Numbered from the stretch's first letter, positions 25,559 to 38,438 are shown. The stretch is DNA of 64,000 bases from Georgenia satyanarayanai (GCF_009193135.1 NZ_VUKC01000001.1:186001-250000); one strand, 5' to 3'. The notes: generated by a model from the letters alone, not told the origin. A program made the numbers and translations.

Positions 25559-25798
25559 CGTCGTACTCCTTCACATCCGTGGTGCGCGACCTCGGTGCCG
25601 CGGGGCCATGGGGTGAACCTAGCAACCGATGCAGGCATTGTTCAAGCCCCTCGCGAAAGTAGTTCACGAATCGATGCGGAAGCGGGCGTCGACCGCGCCG
25701 TGAACGGGTCCGCGGACGCGTGGTCACGGCCCCCTGGCGCGGCGGACGTGCCCGCACGGGCGCCCGGGTGCAGAATCGAGGCCGACGAAGGAGGACTG

Positions 25799-26716
25799 GT
25801 GGCTCGAGCGACCCCCGGAACCGGCGGGGACTCCCGGATGGACGCTGCTCCCCTCACCGTGGCGGCCGTTGCGCGAACCCTCGGCGTGGCCGCGTCGACC
25901 CTGCGCACGTGGGACCGCCGCTACGGCCTGGGCCCCTCGTCGCACCAGGCCGGCAGCCACCGCCGCTACACGCCCGACGACGTCGCCCGCCTCCAGACGA
26001 TGCGGCGCCTCACCCTGCGGGGTGTCGCGCCCGTGGACGCCGCCCGCATCGCGACCGAGCCCGGCACCGGCGACTCGCGCGACGGGGAGGAGACGGGCCC
26101 CGCGGAGGAGGCCGACGACGGCTCGCTCGCCCTCGACCCGCTCACCCTCGCGGCGGCCGCCGTCGAGCCGGACCTGCGGCGCGTGCACCGGATGCTCAGC
26201 CGCGCCACCCGGGAGGCCGGGGTCGTGGCGGTGTGGGCCGACCTCGTGCAGCCCGCGGCGGAGATGGTCGACCAGGGCCGGCACCGTCTCGCCCAGCGGC
26301 CGGGCAGCGACCCGCACGGAGTCATGCGCCTCGGCCTCATGCAGGCGATCCGCGAGCTCGCCGTCCCCGGACCAGCGCCGGTGCGGGTCCTCGCCCCCGC
26401 GGCCGACCGCGTGTCGGCGCACGTCATCGCCGGCGGGCTGGCCGAGGCCGGTGTCGGTGCGCTCGTCGTCCCGGCCGAGCACCTGCCCGTCGACACCGAC
26501 CCGCTGGCGTGGCTGCCCGAGGGGGAGGTGGCCGTGCTCGCGGTCATCGGGAACCCGCCGGGCGCGGAGGAGGTCGTCACCCGGTCCTCCGAGCGCGGGG
26601 ACGTCAACGTCTTCCTCCTCGGCGACGAGAGCCCCTCGCTGTGGTTGCCGCACGTCCACCGGGTGCGGACGCCCGCGGCGGCGGTGGCGGAGATCGCCGC
26701 CACCGTCCGTGACTAG
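25799..26716 (+). CDS. MerR-family transcriptional regulator
   Basis: 305 residues. A winged helix at about residues 20-85 has TVAAVARTLGVAASTLRTWD and QAGSHRRYTPDDVARLQTMR. The C-terminal 190 residues resemble the helical plus Rossmann-like region of B12-binding MerR proteins (CarH/LitR-like), but I see no clear cobalamin His motif, so its ligand is open. The GTG at 25799 follows AAGGAGGA at ideal spacing. It is 43 bases before guaB. The 240 bases upstream, towards whiB, show nothing else recognisable. Confidence 0.82.
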   Translation: MARATPGTGGDSRMDAAPLTVAAVARTLGVAASTLRTWDRRYGLGPSSHQAGSHRRYTPDDVARLQTMRRLTLRGVAPVDAARIATEPGTGDSRDGEETGPAEEADDGSLALDPLTLAAAAVEPDLRRVHRMLSRATREAGVVAVWADLVQPAAEMVDQGRHRLAQRPGSDPHGVMRLGLMQAIRELAVPGPAPVRVLAPAADRVSAHVIAGGLAEAGVGALVVPAEHLPVDTDPLAWLPEGEVAVLAVIGNPPGAEEVVTRSSERGDVNVFLLGDESPSLWLPHVHRVRTPAAAVAEIAATVRD

Positions 26717-26747
26717 ACCCACCTGCACCAGCACCGGTCCGCGCACG

Positions 26748-28268
<1,521 letters not shown>

Positions 28269-28327
28269 CCGCCGCGGGGCGCCCGCCTACGATGGGAGCA
28301 CGACCCCGATCGACGAGGAGGTGCCCC

Positions 28328-29794
28328 GTGACGCTCACCCGCGCGGCCACCGCCATCCTGCAGACCACGCCGACGTCGTTGCTCGTCGGGGGAGCCTGGC
28401 GGGACGCGGACGGCGGGACGACCTTCGACGTCCACGACCCGGCGACCGGCGAGGTGATCGCCGCGGTCGCGGACGCCTCGGCCGCGGACGGTGCCGCCGC
28501 GATGGACGCCGCCGCGGCCGCCCAGGACGCCTGGGCGGCGACGTCGCCGCGTGAGCGCGCGGAGGTCCTGCGCCGGGCGTTCGACCTCGTGGGGGAGCGG
28601 GCAGAGGAGCTCGCGACCCTCATGACGCTGGAGATGGGCAAGCCGCTCGCCGAGGCGCGGGCCGAGGTCACCTACGGCGGGGAGTTCCTGCGGTGGTTCT
28701 CCGAGGAGGCCGCGCACGTCAACGGCCGCTACCAGACGGCTCCCGAGGGCACGCTGCGGATCCTCGTCGCCAAGCGGCCGGTGGGTCCGTGCCTGTTCAT
28801 CACCCCGTGGAACTTCCCGCTGACGATGGCCACGCGCAAGATCGCCCCGGCGCTCGCCGCCGGCTGCACGGTCATCCTCAAGCCGGCCGCACTGACCCCG
28901 CTCACCGCGCTGGCGCTCGGCCAGATCCTGCTGGACGCCGGTGTCCCCGACGGCGTCGTCAACATCCTCCCGACGTCCGCGGCCCGGGCGGTGACCGGCC
29001 CGCTGCTCCGGGACCGGCGGCTGCGCAAGCTCTCGTTCACCGGTTCCACGGAGGTGGGGCGGGCGCTGCTGAGGGATGCCGCGGACAACGTGCTGCGCAC
29101 GTCGATGGAGCTGGGCGGCAGCGCGCCGTTCATCGTCTTCGCCGACGCCGACCTGGATGCCGCCCTCGTCGGCGCCCGCCAGGCGAAGCTGCGCAACATG
29201 GGGGAGGCGTGCACGGCGGCCAACCGCTTCCTCGTGCACGAGTCCGTCGCCGAGGAGTTCTCGCGCCGGCTCGCCGAGGACTTCGCCGGCCTCACCGTCG
29301 GCCCGGGCGTCGAGGAGAGCACCGACGTCGGCCCCCTCGTCTCCGAGGGGCAGCGCGACGGCGTGCACCGGCTCGTCACCGCCGCCCGCGACGCCGGGGC
29401 GCGGGTCCTCACGGGAGGGGAGCCGGTCGCCGGCCCGGGCTACTTCTACCCGCCCACCGTGCTCACCGGCGTCGCTCCCGACAGCCCCGTCATGGCCCAC
29501 GAGATCTTCGGCCCGGTCGCCCCGGTGGCGACCTTCCGCGACGAGGACGAGGTCGTCCGCCTCGCGAACGCCTCCGACGTGGGACTCGCCGCCTACCTGT
29601 TCACCGCGGACCTCTCCCGGGTGCTGCGACTCAGCGAGCGCCTGGAGGTCGGCATGGTGGGGGTCAACACCGGCCTGCTGTCCAACGCCGCCGCACCCTT
29701 CGGGGGGGTCAAGCACTCGGGTGTCGGCCGCGAGGGTGGTGCCGAGGGCATCGCGGAGTACCTCGAGACCGTCTACGTCGCGCTGCCGGTGTGA
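28328..29794 (+). CDS. NAD(P)-dependent aldehyde dehydrogenase, succinate-semialdehyde type
   Basis: 488 residues. The segments ITPWNFPLTMATRKIAPALA, FTGSTEVGRALL, MELGGSAPFIVF (general-base Glu) and GEACTAANRF (catalytic Cys) are in the right order. The closest recognisable group is GabD-type succinate-semialdehyde dehydrogenase, which feeds succinate to the TCA cycle. The GTG follows GAGGAGG, and TACGAT at 28288-28293 could be its -10 element. Substrate is inferred from overall resemblance. Confidence 0.85.
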   Translation: MTLTRAATAILQTTPTSLLVGGAWRDADGGTTFDVHDPATGEVIAAVADASAADGAAAMDAAAAAQDAWAATSPRERAEVLRRAFDLVGERAEELATLMTLEMGKPLAEARAEVTYGGEFLRWFSEEAAHVNGRYQTAPEGTLRILVAKRPVGPCLFITPWNFPLTMATRKIAPALAAGCTVILKPAALTPLTALALGQILLDAGVPDGVVNILPTSAARAVTGPLLRDRRLRKLSFTGSTEVGRALLRDAADNVLRTSMELGGSAPFIVFADADLDAALVGARQAKLRNMGEACTAANRFLVHESVAEEFSRRLAEDFAGLTVGPGVEESTDVGPLVSEGQRDGVHRLVTAARDAGARVLTGGEPVAGPGYFYPPTVLTGVAPDSPVMAHEIFGPVAPVATFRDEDEVVRLANASDVGLAAYLFTADLSRVLRLSERLEVGMVGVNTGLLSNAAAPFGGVKHSGVGREGGAEGIAEYLETVYVALPV

Positions 29795-29903
29795 TCCCGG
29801 CCGGGCGCCGTGCGCGTGGCTCGGGATGTCGGTGCTGTCTGGCACCGTGGGGGACATCGACGACGACGCCGCGCGGCCGCGCGGCACCCCGGGAGGAGCG
29901 GCC

Positions 29904-30638
29904 ATGCGCACCTGGACGGCGGGCCCGTTCCTCGGTTTCGACACCGAGACCACCGGTGTCGACCCGCGCCACGACCGCATCGTGACGGCGGCGCTCGTCA
30001 CCCGTGACGCCCGCGGGACCCGCCAGCGCACCTGGCTCCTCGACCCCGGGGTCGAGATCCCCGAGCCCGCCAGCGCGATCCACGGCGTGACCACCGACCG
30101 TGCCCGGGCCGAGGGTGCCGCGCCGGGCGTCGCGCTCGCGGAGATCGCGGACGAGCTCGTGCGGGCCGTCGAGGACGGCGTGCCCCTCGTCGCCTACAAC
30201 GCCTGCTTCGACCTCACCCTGCTCGAGCACGAGCTCGCGCGGTGGCACCTGCCCACCCTCGCCGAGCGGCTCGGCCGCACCCCCGGCCCGGTCCTCGACC
30301 CCCTCGTCATCGACCGCGCCCTCGACCACGACCGGCAAGGCACTCGCAGGCTCGGGGACCTGTGCGGGCACTACCGGGTGGAGGTCCGCGAGAGCCTCCA
30401 CACCGCCGAGGTCGACGTGCTCGCCACGCTCCAGCTGCTCGACTGCCTGGTCGGCGCCTTCCCCGAGCTCGGCGCCCGGGAGCTGCCGGACCTCCACGAG
30501 TGGCAGCGCGAGTGCCACCGCGACTGGGCCACCGCCGTCAACACGCGGCGGGCCGCCGAGGGGCTCGACCGCCCGGGCGTCGACGTCGAGTGGCTCCCGT
30601 CCGTGGACCACGCGGCCGCCCGGACCCTGCCCGCCTAG
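29904..30638 (+). CDS. DnaQ-like 3'-5' exonuclease
   Basis: 244 residues. DEDDh motifs are visible: FDTETTGVDP (Asp13, Glu15), a middle YNACFDLTLLEHEL, and HTAEVDVLATLQLLDCL with the His and final Asp. It resembles the epsilon-subunit-like exonucleases of actinobacteria, which are not part of the replicase and may act in repair or RNA trimming. The ATG follows GGGAGGAG. It stands alone between the aldehyde dehydrogenase and the convergent Rieske gene. Confidence 0.85.
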   Translation: MRTWTAGPFLGFDTETTGVDPRHDRIVTAALVTRDARGTRQRTWLLDPGVEIPEPASAIHGVTTDRARAEGAAPGVALAEIADELVRAVEDGVPLVAYNACFDLTLLEHELARWHLPTLAERLGRTPGPVLDPLVIDRALDHDRQGTRRLGDLCGHYRVEVRESLHTAEVDVLATLQLLDCLVGAFPELGARELPDLHEWQRECHRDWATAVNTRRAAEGLDRPGVDVEWLPSVDHAAARTLPA

Positions 30639-30720
30639 CGCTGCGCCACGCCTCGAGTGCCGAGCTGGTCCCGGGTCACAAGTCTGCGGTCGGCCGGGAG
30701 GGGGACGGGGCGGGGACCGG

Positions 30721-31140
30721 TCAGACGGCGACGACGGTGCCGGACTCGATGCGGACCTCGACGCGGGGGAGGGGCTCCTCCGCGGGCCCCTGGAGGACGG
30801 CACCGTCGGCGACCGCGAAGCGCGACCCGTGGCACGGGCAGGCGAGCTCGGTGCTCTCCCGGCGGACCGTGCAGCCCTGGTGGGTGCACACGGCGCTGAG
30901 CGCGACGACCTCCTCCTCGCTCACCCGGGTGACGACGACCTCGGCGCCCGCGCTCGTGCGCACCTGGACCGACTCGCCGACGGGGATGTCCTCGAGCGTG
31001 GCGAGGGCCTCCCCGGGCTCGGGAGGCGGCGAGGTGTCCTCCTCGCCGGAGCACGCGGCAACCGTGAGCGCGGCGGCGCCCACCCCCGCCCAGGCGAGGA
31101 CCTGCCGACGGGAGGGGCCGAGGGGGTGCGCGCAGACCAT
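30721..31140 (-). CDS. Rieske [2Fe-2S] lipoprotein, probably Tat-exported
   Basis: 139 residues. An N-terminal SRRQVLAWAG resembles a Tat signal, and LTVAACSG is a lipobox, so Cys27 or near would be lipidated. The Rieske motifs CTHQGC and CPCHGSRF bind the cluster with two Cys and two His. The protein is a small stand-alone electron carrier outside the membrane; the partner is unknown. The ATG is preceded by TAGATT with seven bases between. It is divergent from guaB3. Confidence 0.87.
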   Translation of the reverse strand: MVCAHPLGPSRRQVLAWAGVGAAALTVAACSGEEDTSPPPEPGEALATLEDIPVGESVQVRTSAGAEVVVTRVSEEEVVALSAVCTHQGCTVRRESTELACPCHGSRFAVADGAVLQGPAEEPLPRVEVRIESGTVVAV

Positions 31141-31147
31141 GGGCCGC

Positions 31148-31171
31148 AATCTACCGACCGCCGGGTAACCT
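31148..31171. promoter_or_regulatory. back-to-back -10 elements for the Rieske gene (-) and guaB3 (+)
   Basis: The two start codons are 38 bases apart. TAGATT on the minus strand (31148-31153) lies seven bases before the Rieske ATG, and TAACCT on the plus strand (31166-31171) seven bases before the guaB3 GTG. Both would be leaderless and would compete for polymerase. Confidence 0.5.
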
Positions 31172-31178
31172 GGCGCCT

Positions 31179-32312
31179 GTGAGCAACGAGATCGAGATCG
31201 GCCGAGGCAAGCGGGGACGACGGGCCTACTCCTTCGACGACGTCGCGGTGGTGCCCTCCCGCCGCACGCGCGACCCGCAGGACGTCTCGGTCGGCTGGCA
31301 GATCGACGCCTACTACGTCGACATCCCCGTCCTCGCGGCGCCGATGGACTCGGTGATGAGCCCGGCGACGGCGATCCTCCTCGGCAAGCTCGGCGGCATC
31401 GGGGTCCTCGACCTCGAGGGCCTGTGGACCCGCTACGAGGACCCCGAGCCCCTCTTCGAGGAGATCGCGACCCTCGAGGGCGCCGAGGTCACCCGCCGGA
31501 TGCAGGAGATCTACTCCCAGCCGATCGTCCCCGAGCTCATCACCCAGCGCCTGCACGAGATCCGCGCCGCCGGGGTCACCGTGGCCGGCAAGCTCTCCCC
31601 GCAGAGCACCCAGCAGCACTGGCGCACCGTCGTCGAGGCCGGTGTCGACCTCTTCGTCATCCGCGGCACCACCGTCTCCGCCGAGCACGTCTCCTCCACC
31701 GCGGAGCCGCTCAACCTCAAGCGCTTCATCTACGAGCTCGACGTGCCCGTCGTCGTCGGCGGCGCCGGCACCTACACCGCGGCGCTGCACCTCATGCGCA
31801 CGGGCGCGGCCGGCGTCCTCGTCGGCTTCGGCGGCGGGGCCGCCCACACCACCCGCACCTCCCTGGGGATCCACACCCCGATGGCCACCGCCGTCGCCGA
31901 CGTCGCCGCCGCGCGCCGCGACTACCTCGACGAGTCGGGCGGCCGTTACGTCCACGTCATCGCCGACGGCGGGGTGGGCCGCTCCGGCGACCTCGTCAAG
32001 GCCGTCGCGTGCGGGGCCGACGCCGTCATGCTCGGCTCCTCCCTCGCCCGCGCCCAGGAGGCGCCCGGGCGCGGCTGGCACTGGGGCTCGGAGGCGCACC
32101 ACCCGCAGCTGCCGCGCGGCGAGCGCGTGCGTGTGGGGACGGTCGGCTCCCTCGAGCAGATCCTCCACGGCCCCAGCGACACGCCCGACGGCACCGTCAA
32201 CCTCATCGGCGCCCTGCGTCGGGCGATGGCCACGACCGGGTACTCCGACCTCAAGGAGTTCCAGCGGGTCGAGGTCGTCGTCTCCCCCTACACGCCCAAC
32301 AACAACCGGTAG
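31179..32312 (+). CDS. guaB3: GuaB3 family IMP dehydrogenase-related protein
   Basis: 377 residues, a TIM-barrel paralogue of GuaB without CBS domains. The phosphate-binding ADGGVGRSGDLVKA and the N-terminal SFDDVAVVPSRRTRD and APMDSVMSPATA identify the family. At the place of the catalytic loop GPGSICTTR of GuaB, this protein has GGGAAHTTR, so the active Cys is replaced by His; its only Cys is in KAVACGADAV. The activity of such actinobacterial GuaB3 proteins is unsettled. It is followed eight bases later by the HPr gene. Confidence 0.92.
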   Translation: MSNEIEIGRGKRGRRAYSFDDVAVVPSRRTRDPQDVSVGWQIDAYYVDIPVLAAPMDSVMSPATAILLGKLGGIGVLDLEGLWTRYEDPEPLFEEIATLEGAEVTRRMQEIYSQPIVPELITQRLHEIRAAGVTVAGKLSPQSTQQHWRTVVEAGVDLFVIRGTTVSAEHVSSTAEPLNLKRFIYELDVPVVVGGAGTYTAALHLMRTGAAGVLVGFGGGAAHTTRTSLGIHTPMATAVADVAAARRDYLDESGGRYVHVIADGGVGRSGDLVKAVACGADAVMLGSSLARAQEAPGRGWHWGSEAHHPQLPRGERVRVGTVGSLEQILHGPSDTPDGTVNLIGALRRAMATTGYSDLKEFQRVEVVVSPYTPNNNR

Positions 32313-32320
32313 GAGTTCCC

Positions 32321-32590
32321 ATGGCAGAGCGCACCGTCACCATCGGCTCGAAGGTCGGGCTGCACGCCCGCCCGGCCTCCCTCTTCGTCAAGGCCGCCGG
32401 CGAGGCCGGCATCCCGGTGAAGATCGCCAAGGAGGGTGGCGCACCGGTCGACGCGGCGAGCATCCTCGGGGTCATGACGCTGGGCGCGAAGTACCAGGAG
32501 AACGTCGTCCTCACCGCCGACGGGGAGCGTGCCGAGGAGGTCCTCGACTCCCTCGCCGAGCTGCTGAGCAAGGACCTGGACGAGAAGTAG
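32321..32590 (+). CDS. ptsH: HPr family phosphocarrier protein
   Basis: 89 residues. The phosphorylated His is in VGLHARPASLF, and a Ser sits in DAASILGVMTLGAK where Firmicute HPr has the regulatory Ser46. It carries phosphate from enzyme I to sugar transporters. No enzyme I or permease gene is present. The ATG follows AGGAG and the guaB3 stop. It is not functionally tied to the HPr-kinase-like gene at the left end. Confidence 0.93.
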   Translation: MAERTVTIGSKVGLHARPASLFVKAAGEAGIPVKIAKEGGAPVDAASILGVMTLGAKYQENVVLTADGERAEEVLDSLAELLSKDLDEK

Positions 32591-32638
32591 CACCACCGCA
32601 CCACGAGTACCCGCCGCCAACCGAGCTTTGGAGCAGCA

Positions 32639-34035
32639 GTGACGCAGGACGAGGCCTTCCGCATCGAGCACGACACCATGGGGGAGGTGCGGGTCCCGCG
32701 CGGCGCCCTCTACAGCGCCCAGACGCAGCGCGCCGTGGAGAACTTCGCGATCTCCGGGACGCGGCTGTCGCGGCACCACATCGCTGCCCTCGCGCAGGTC
32801 AAGCGCGCCGCCGCGCTCACCAACGCCGAGCTCGGGGTCCTCGAGGAGGACCTCGCGCGGGCCATCGCGGAGGCCGCCGAGCAGGTCATCGCCGGCGAGC
32901 ACGACGAGCACTTCCCGGTCGACGTCTTCCAGACCGGCTCGGGCACGTCGTCGAACATGAACACCAACGAGGTCGTCGCGAACATCGCGAGCACGCTGCT
33001 CGGACGCAGCGTCCACCCCAATGACCACGTCAACGCCTCCCAGTCGTCCAACGACGTCTTCCCCTCCTCGATCCACATCGCCGCCACGGCCGCCGTCGTC
33101 CACGACCTGCTGCCCGCGCTCGACACGCTCGCGGTGTCCCTCGAGCGCAAGGCCGAGGAGCTGTCCGACGTCGTCAAGTCCGGCCGCACCCACCTCATGG
33201 ACGCCACCCCGGTGACCCTGGGGCAGGAGTTCGCCGGCTACGCCACCCAGCTGCGCTACGGCATCGCCCGGGTCGAGGCCGCCCTGCCGCGCCTGGCCGA
33301 GCTCGCGCTCGGGGGCACCGCCGTCGGGACCGGGATCAACACCCCGGCCGGCTTCGCGCCGGCGGCGATCGCGAGGATCGCCGAGAACACCGGCCTGCCG
33401 CTCACCGAGGCGACCAACCACTTCGAGGCGCAGAGCGCGCAGGACAGCGCGGTCGAGATGTCGGGCGCGCTGCGCACCGTCGCGGTCTCGCTCGTCAAGA
33501 TCTGCAACGACCTGCGGTGGATGGGCTCGGGCCCCAACACCGGGCTCGGCGAGATCGCCATCCCCGACCTCCAGCCCGGCTCCTCGATCATGCCCGGCAA
33601 GGTCAACCCGGTGATCCCCGAGGCCACGCTCATGGTGTGCGCGCAGGTCATCGGCAACGACGCGACGATCGCCTTCGCGGGCGCCTCCGGCTCCTTCGAG
33701 CTCAACGTCATGCTCCCGGTCATCGCCCGCAACCTCCTCGAGTCGATCACCCTGCTGGCGAACGCGAGCGTCGCGCTGGCCACGCGCACGGTCGACGGCG
33801 TCACCGCCAACGTCGACCGCGCCCGCGCCCTGGCGGAGTCCTCCCCGTCCATCGTCACGCCGCTCAACCGGGTCATCGGCTACGAGGCCGCCGCGGCGAT
33901 CGCCAAGCACGCCGTCAAGAACGGCACGACGATCCGCGAGGCCGTCGAGGAGCTGGGCTACGTCGAGCGCGGGGAGGTCAGCCCCGAGCAGCTGGACAGC
34001 TCCCTCGACGTCGTCGCGATGACCCGCCCGAACTG

Positions 34036-34036
<1 letters not shown>
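32639..34036 (+). CDS. fumC: class II fumarate hydratase
   Basis: 465 residues. The fumarase/aspartase superfamily loop [12 protein letters not shown] (catalytic Ser), [16 protein letters not shown] and [17 protein letters not shown] are the class II fumarase forms. It interconverts fumarate and malate. The GTG follows TTGGAGC. Its stop overlaps the aspA ATG by three bases, so the two are one unit sharing fumarate. Confidence 0.95.
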
Positions 34037-35583
<1,547 letters not shown>

Positions 35584-35763
35584 GCCCCTGCCACCCGGGG
35601 CCACCGTCGGGCCCGTTCACCCGCGTGGCAGCGCGGCGTCAGGTGCTGATCCCCCGCAAACACCCGCTCGGGCCGGAGAGTCGGGAGTACCCTCGGCGCA
35701 GGCGCCCCCTCCACGACCGGGCGCCCGCCTGTCAGCGGAACGGACCGCTGAGGAGGGAGAGCG

Positions 35764-37149
35764 ATGACGTTCCTCGAGTACCTCGCGCTGCTGCAGCGGC
35801 GCTGGCGGGCGTGGGTATCGATGATCGTCATCGGGCTCCTGCTCGGGTTCGGGCTCAGCCTCCTCGCCGAGGAGCGCTACGTGGCCGTGGCGACCTCCTT
35901 CGTCACGGTCGCCGACGAGGAGGCCGCCGGCGCGGGGGAGGTCTTCCAGGGGTCCCAGTTCGTCACCCAGCGGATGGTCTCCTACGCCGCCCTGAGCACG
36001 AGCCCCACCGTCGTCGACGGCGTGATCGACGAGCTGGAGCTCGACGTCACCCCGCGCGAGCTGCGCCAGATGGTCGACGTCACCAGCCCGACGGGCACCG
36101 TCATGCTCGAGGTGTCCGTCGAGCACGCCGACCCCGCGCTGGCGGCGGCCGTCGCCGACGCGATGTCGCTCGGGCTCGCGACGCTCATCGAGGAGCTCGA
36201 GACGCCCCGCGGTCTCGCGGCCTCCTCGGTCGAGGTCGTGCTCACCCACCCGGCGGCCGTCCCGGTGGAACCGTCCTCGCCGCGCACGCGGCTCAACCTC
36301 ATCCTCGGCGGGCTCGTGGGGGCGGCGGCCGGTGTGCTCCTCGCCCTGGTCCGGGAGCACGCGGACCGTCGGGTGCGGAGCGTCGCCGACGTCCTCGCCG
36401 TCACCGGCGCGACCCCTCTCGGGTCCACCCTCGCCCCCCGCGACGGTGAGCCGCTCGCCGCGCTGCAGCCGCGGTCGGTGGCGGCCGAGCGGTACCGCGC
36501 CGTGAGGACCGCGCTCAAGGTCGGCCACCCCCGGGCGGTGCTCCGGCAGATCGCCGTCACCTCCCCGACGGAGCGGGAGGGCAGGGCCGGCGAGACGGCC
36601 AACCTCGCGATCACCTGGGCGCTGGCCGGGACGCGGGTGTGCCTCGTCGACGCCGGGTTGCGGCACTCGGCGCTCTCCCGGCTCCTCGAGGTCGGGGATG
36701 GCGTCGGCCTCGCCGACGTGCTCGTCGGTGACGTCGAGCTCGGTACGGCGCTCACCCCCTGGCGGGACGGCGTGCTCACCGTCCTGCCCGCGGGTCTCAC
36801 GCCGGAGGACCCGGCCGAGCTGCTCGGCTCGGAGGCGATGGCGCTCCTGACCGCCGAGCTGCGGTCCCGGTTCGACCTCGTCGTCTACGACGTCGGGGCC
36901 ACCGAGGTGGCGGACGCGGTGGTCACCGCGCGGACGCTCGACGGGGTCGTCGTCGTCGTCCGTGCGGGCACGACGAGGAGGGACGAGCTCGCGGACTGCC
37001 TGGAGACCGTGCGCGCGGCACGGCTCACCGTGCTCGGCACGGTCCGGGCCGGCGTGCGGGTGAGGCGGCGCGCCGACCGCGGCGGGAACGGCGCCCAGGG
37101 CCGGCGCCGTCCGGCGCACCCGCGCAGCGAGCTCAGCCCGAGCGTGTGA
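35764..37149 (+). CDS. Wzz-type polysaccharide co-polymerase fused to a degenerate BY-kinase domain
   Basis: 461 residues. A chain-length determinant domain is bracketed by membrane helices at about 18-34 and 177-195, followed by a CpsD/CapB-like domain. The expected P-loop GEGKST reads EREGRAGET at 269-277, the Walker A' VDADLR reads VDAGLR, the Walker B stretch is YDVGATEV, and there is no C-terminal Tyr cluster. The fold seems kept but kinase activity lost. The ATG follows GAGGGAGAG. It is the first gene of the polysaccharide run; the flippase start overlaps its stop. Confidence 0.86.
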   Translation: MTFLEYLALLQRRWRAWVSMIVIGLLLGFGLSLLAEERYVAVATSFVTVADEEAAGAGEVFQGSQFVTQRMVSYAALSTSPTVVDGVIDELELDVTPRELRQMVDVTSPTGTVMLEVSVEHADPALAAAVADAMSLGLATLIEELETPRGLAASSVEVVLTHPAAVPVEPSSPRTRLNLILGGLVGAAAGVLLALVREHADRRVRSVADVLAVTGATPLGSTLAPRDGEPLAALQPRSVAAERYRAVRTALKVGHPRAVLRQIAVTSPTEREGRAGETANLAITWALAGTRVCLVDAGLRHSALSRLLEVGDGVGLADVLVGDVELGTALTPWRDGVLTVLPAGLTPEDPAELLGSEAMALLTAELRSRFDLVVYDVGATEVADAVVTARTLDGVVVVVRAGTTRRDELADCLETVRAARLTVLGTVRAGVRVRRRADRGGNGAQGRRRPAHPRSELSPSV

Positions 37150-38438
37150 CGGGACGGGCGGCCGGGGACATGGCGAGAGCACCGGGCAGGTGGCGCGGGA
37201 GGCTCGCGCGCCTGCCCCACCGGGCGCTCGGCGCGCTCGCGGGCCAGGTCACCCTCGCCCTGGGCAGCTTCGTGCTGTCCGTCGTGGCCGCCCGGACTCT
37301 CGGTGCGACGGGGTTCGGGACGTACGCGCTGCTGTTCGGCGCCGTCGTCATGGCGACGGCGGTCACCACCGGGCTGCTCGGGGACTCGCTCACCGTCCTC
37401 GACCGGCACGACCCCGGGGTCCGCGCCTCCCTCACCCGGATCGGGCTGCTGCTCGTCGCCGTCCTCGCGGCAGCCGGCTTCGCGGCCTCGCTCCCGGTGC
37501 TCAGCGCCGGCACGGCGCTCGTGTTCGCCCTGGCGCTCACGGCGTTCGTGCTCGCCGACCTGTGCCGGCGGCTGCTCATGGCCACCCTGCGGTTCTGGAG
37601 CCTCGTCCTCGTCGACGCCGCCGGGCTCGTCGCGCTGCTCGCCTTCCTCGCCGGCTTCGGTCTCACCGGGCGACTCACCCTCGACCACGTCCTCGGGGCC
37701 CTGGCGGTGGGGCAGACGGTGGCCGGGCTGCTCGCGGTGGCCCGGCTCCCGGCCGTGGAACGCCGGCTGCGGCTGCGCGGCGCCGGGAACTGGCGGGCGG
37801 TGGTCGGGTACGGCTCCTGGCGCGCGCTGCAGCAGTTCGTCCGGCCGACCACCCTCAACCTCGCCCGCTCCGTCGTGCTCGTCGCCGCCGGCACGGCCGC
37901 CGTCGGCGAGCTCGAGGCCGCACGGGTGGTCGTCGCGCCCGCGATGCTGCTGGTCCAGGGCGTCGGCTCCTACCTGTTCTCGAGCTACGCCGCCGACCGC
38001 GGCCAGGGCTCCGCCGCGCTGCTGACCCGGGCCGACCGCGCGGCGACCGTCATGCTCGCCGGTGCCGTCCTCGTCGCGGCGTCAGCCGCGGTCCTCCTGC
38101 CCCGGCTCGGTCCGCTGGTCACGGCGGACCGCTTCGACATCAGCCTCCTCGCCACCCTCGGCTGGGCGTGCTACGCGGCGTCGTGCGCGGCGGTCCTGCC
38201 GTACGGCAGCCTGGCGGCCGTCCAGGGGCGCCAGCAGTGGGTGCTGCTCATCCGGGTGGTCGACTCCGCCGTGGCCCTGGGGCTCGTGCTGCTGGCCCTC
38301 CGCGCGCTCGGTGTGGCGGCGGAGTGGATGCCCTGGTTCCTCTCCGTGGGCTCCTTCGTGGGCGGCGCGCTGTGCCGGCAGCTCCTGCTGCGTCCCCGCC
38401 GCAGCACGCGACCCGCGCCGGCGGAGGTGGTGGCGTGA
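37146..38438 (+). CDS. polysaccharide flippase (Wzx/MATE-like)
   Basis: 430 residues with about 12 hydrophobic segments and the N-terminal VVAARTLGATGFGTYALLFG typical of polysaccharide-export flippases. It would move lipid-linked repeat units across the membrane. The GTG at 37146 overlaps the previous stop as GTGA; an ATG eight codons on is an alternative. It overlaps the polymerase gene by GTGA as well, so the three are coupled. Confidence 0.85.
   Translation: MTGRAAGDMARAPGRWRGRLARLPHRALGALAGQVTLALGSFVLSVVAARTLGATGFGTYALLFGAVVMATAVTTGLLGDSLTVLDRHDPGVRASLTRIGLLLVAVLAAAGFAASLPVLSAGTALVFALALTAFVLADLCRRLLMATLRFWSLVLVDAAGLVALLAFLAGFGLTGRLTLDHVLGALAVGQTVAGLLAVARLPAVERRLRLRGAGNWRAVVGYGSWRALQQFVRPTTLNLARSVVLVAAGTAAVGELEAARVVVAPAMLLVQGVGSYLFSSYAADRGQGSAALLTRADRAATVMLAGAVLVAASAAVLLPRLGPLVTADRFDISLLATLGWACYAASCAAVLPYGSLAAVQGRQQWVLLIRVVDSAVALGLVLLALRALGVAAEWMPWFLSVGSFVGGALCRQLLLRPRRSTRPAPAEVVA

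Noticed and set aside
35584-35763. A terminator or operator between aspA and the polysaccharide genes
   Set aside because: Only a weak CCCC/CGGG pairing is seen just after the aspA stop; not enough to call.
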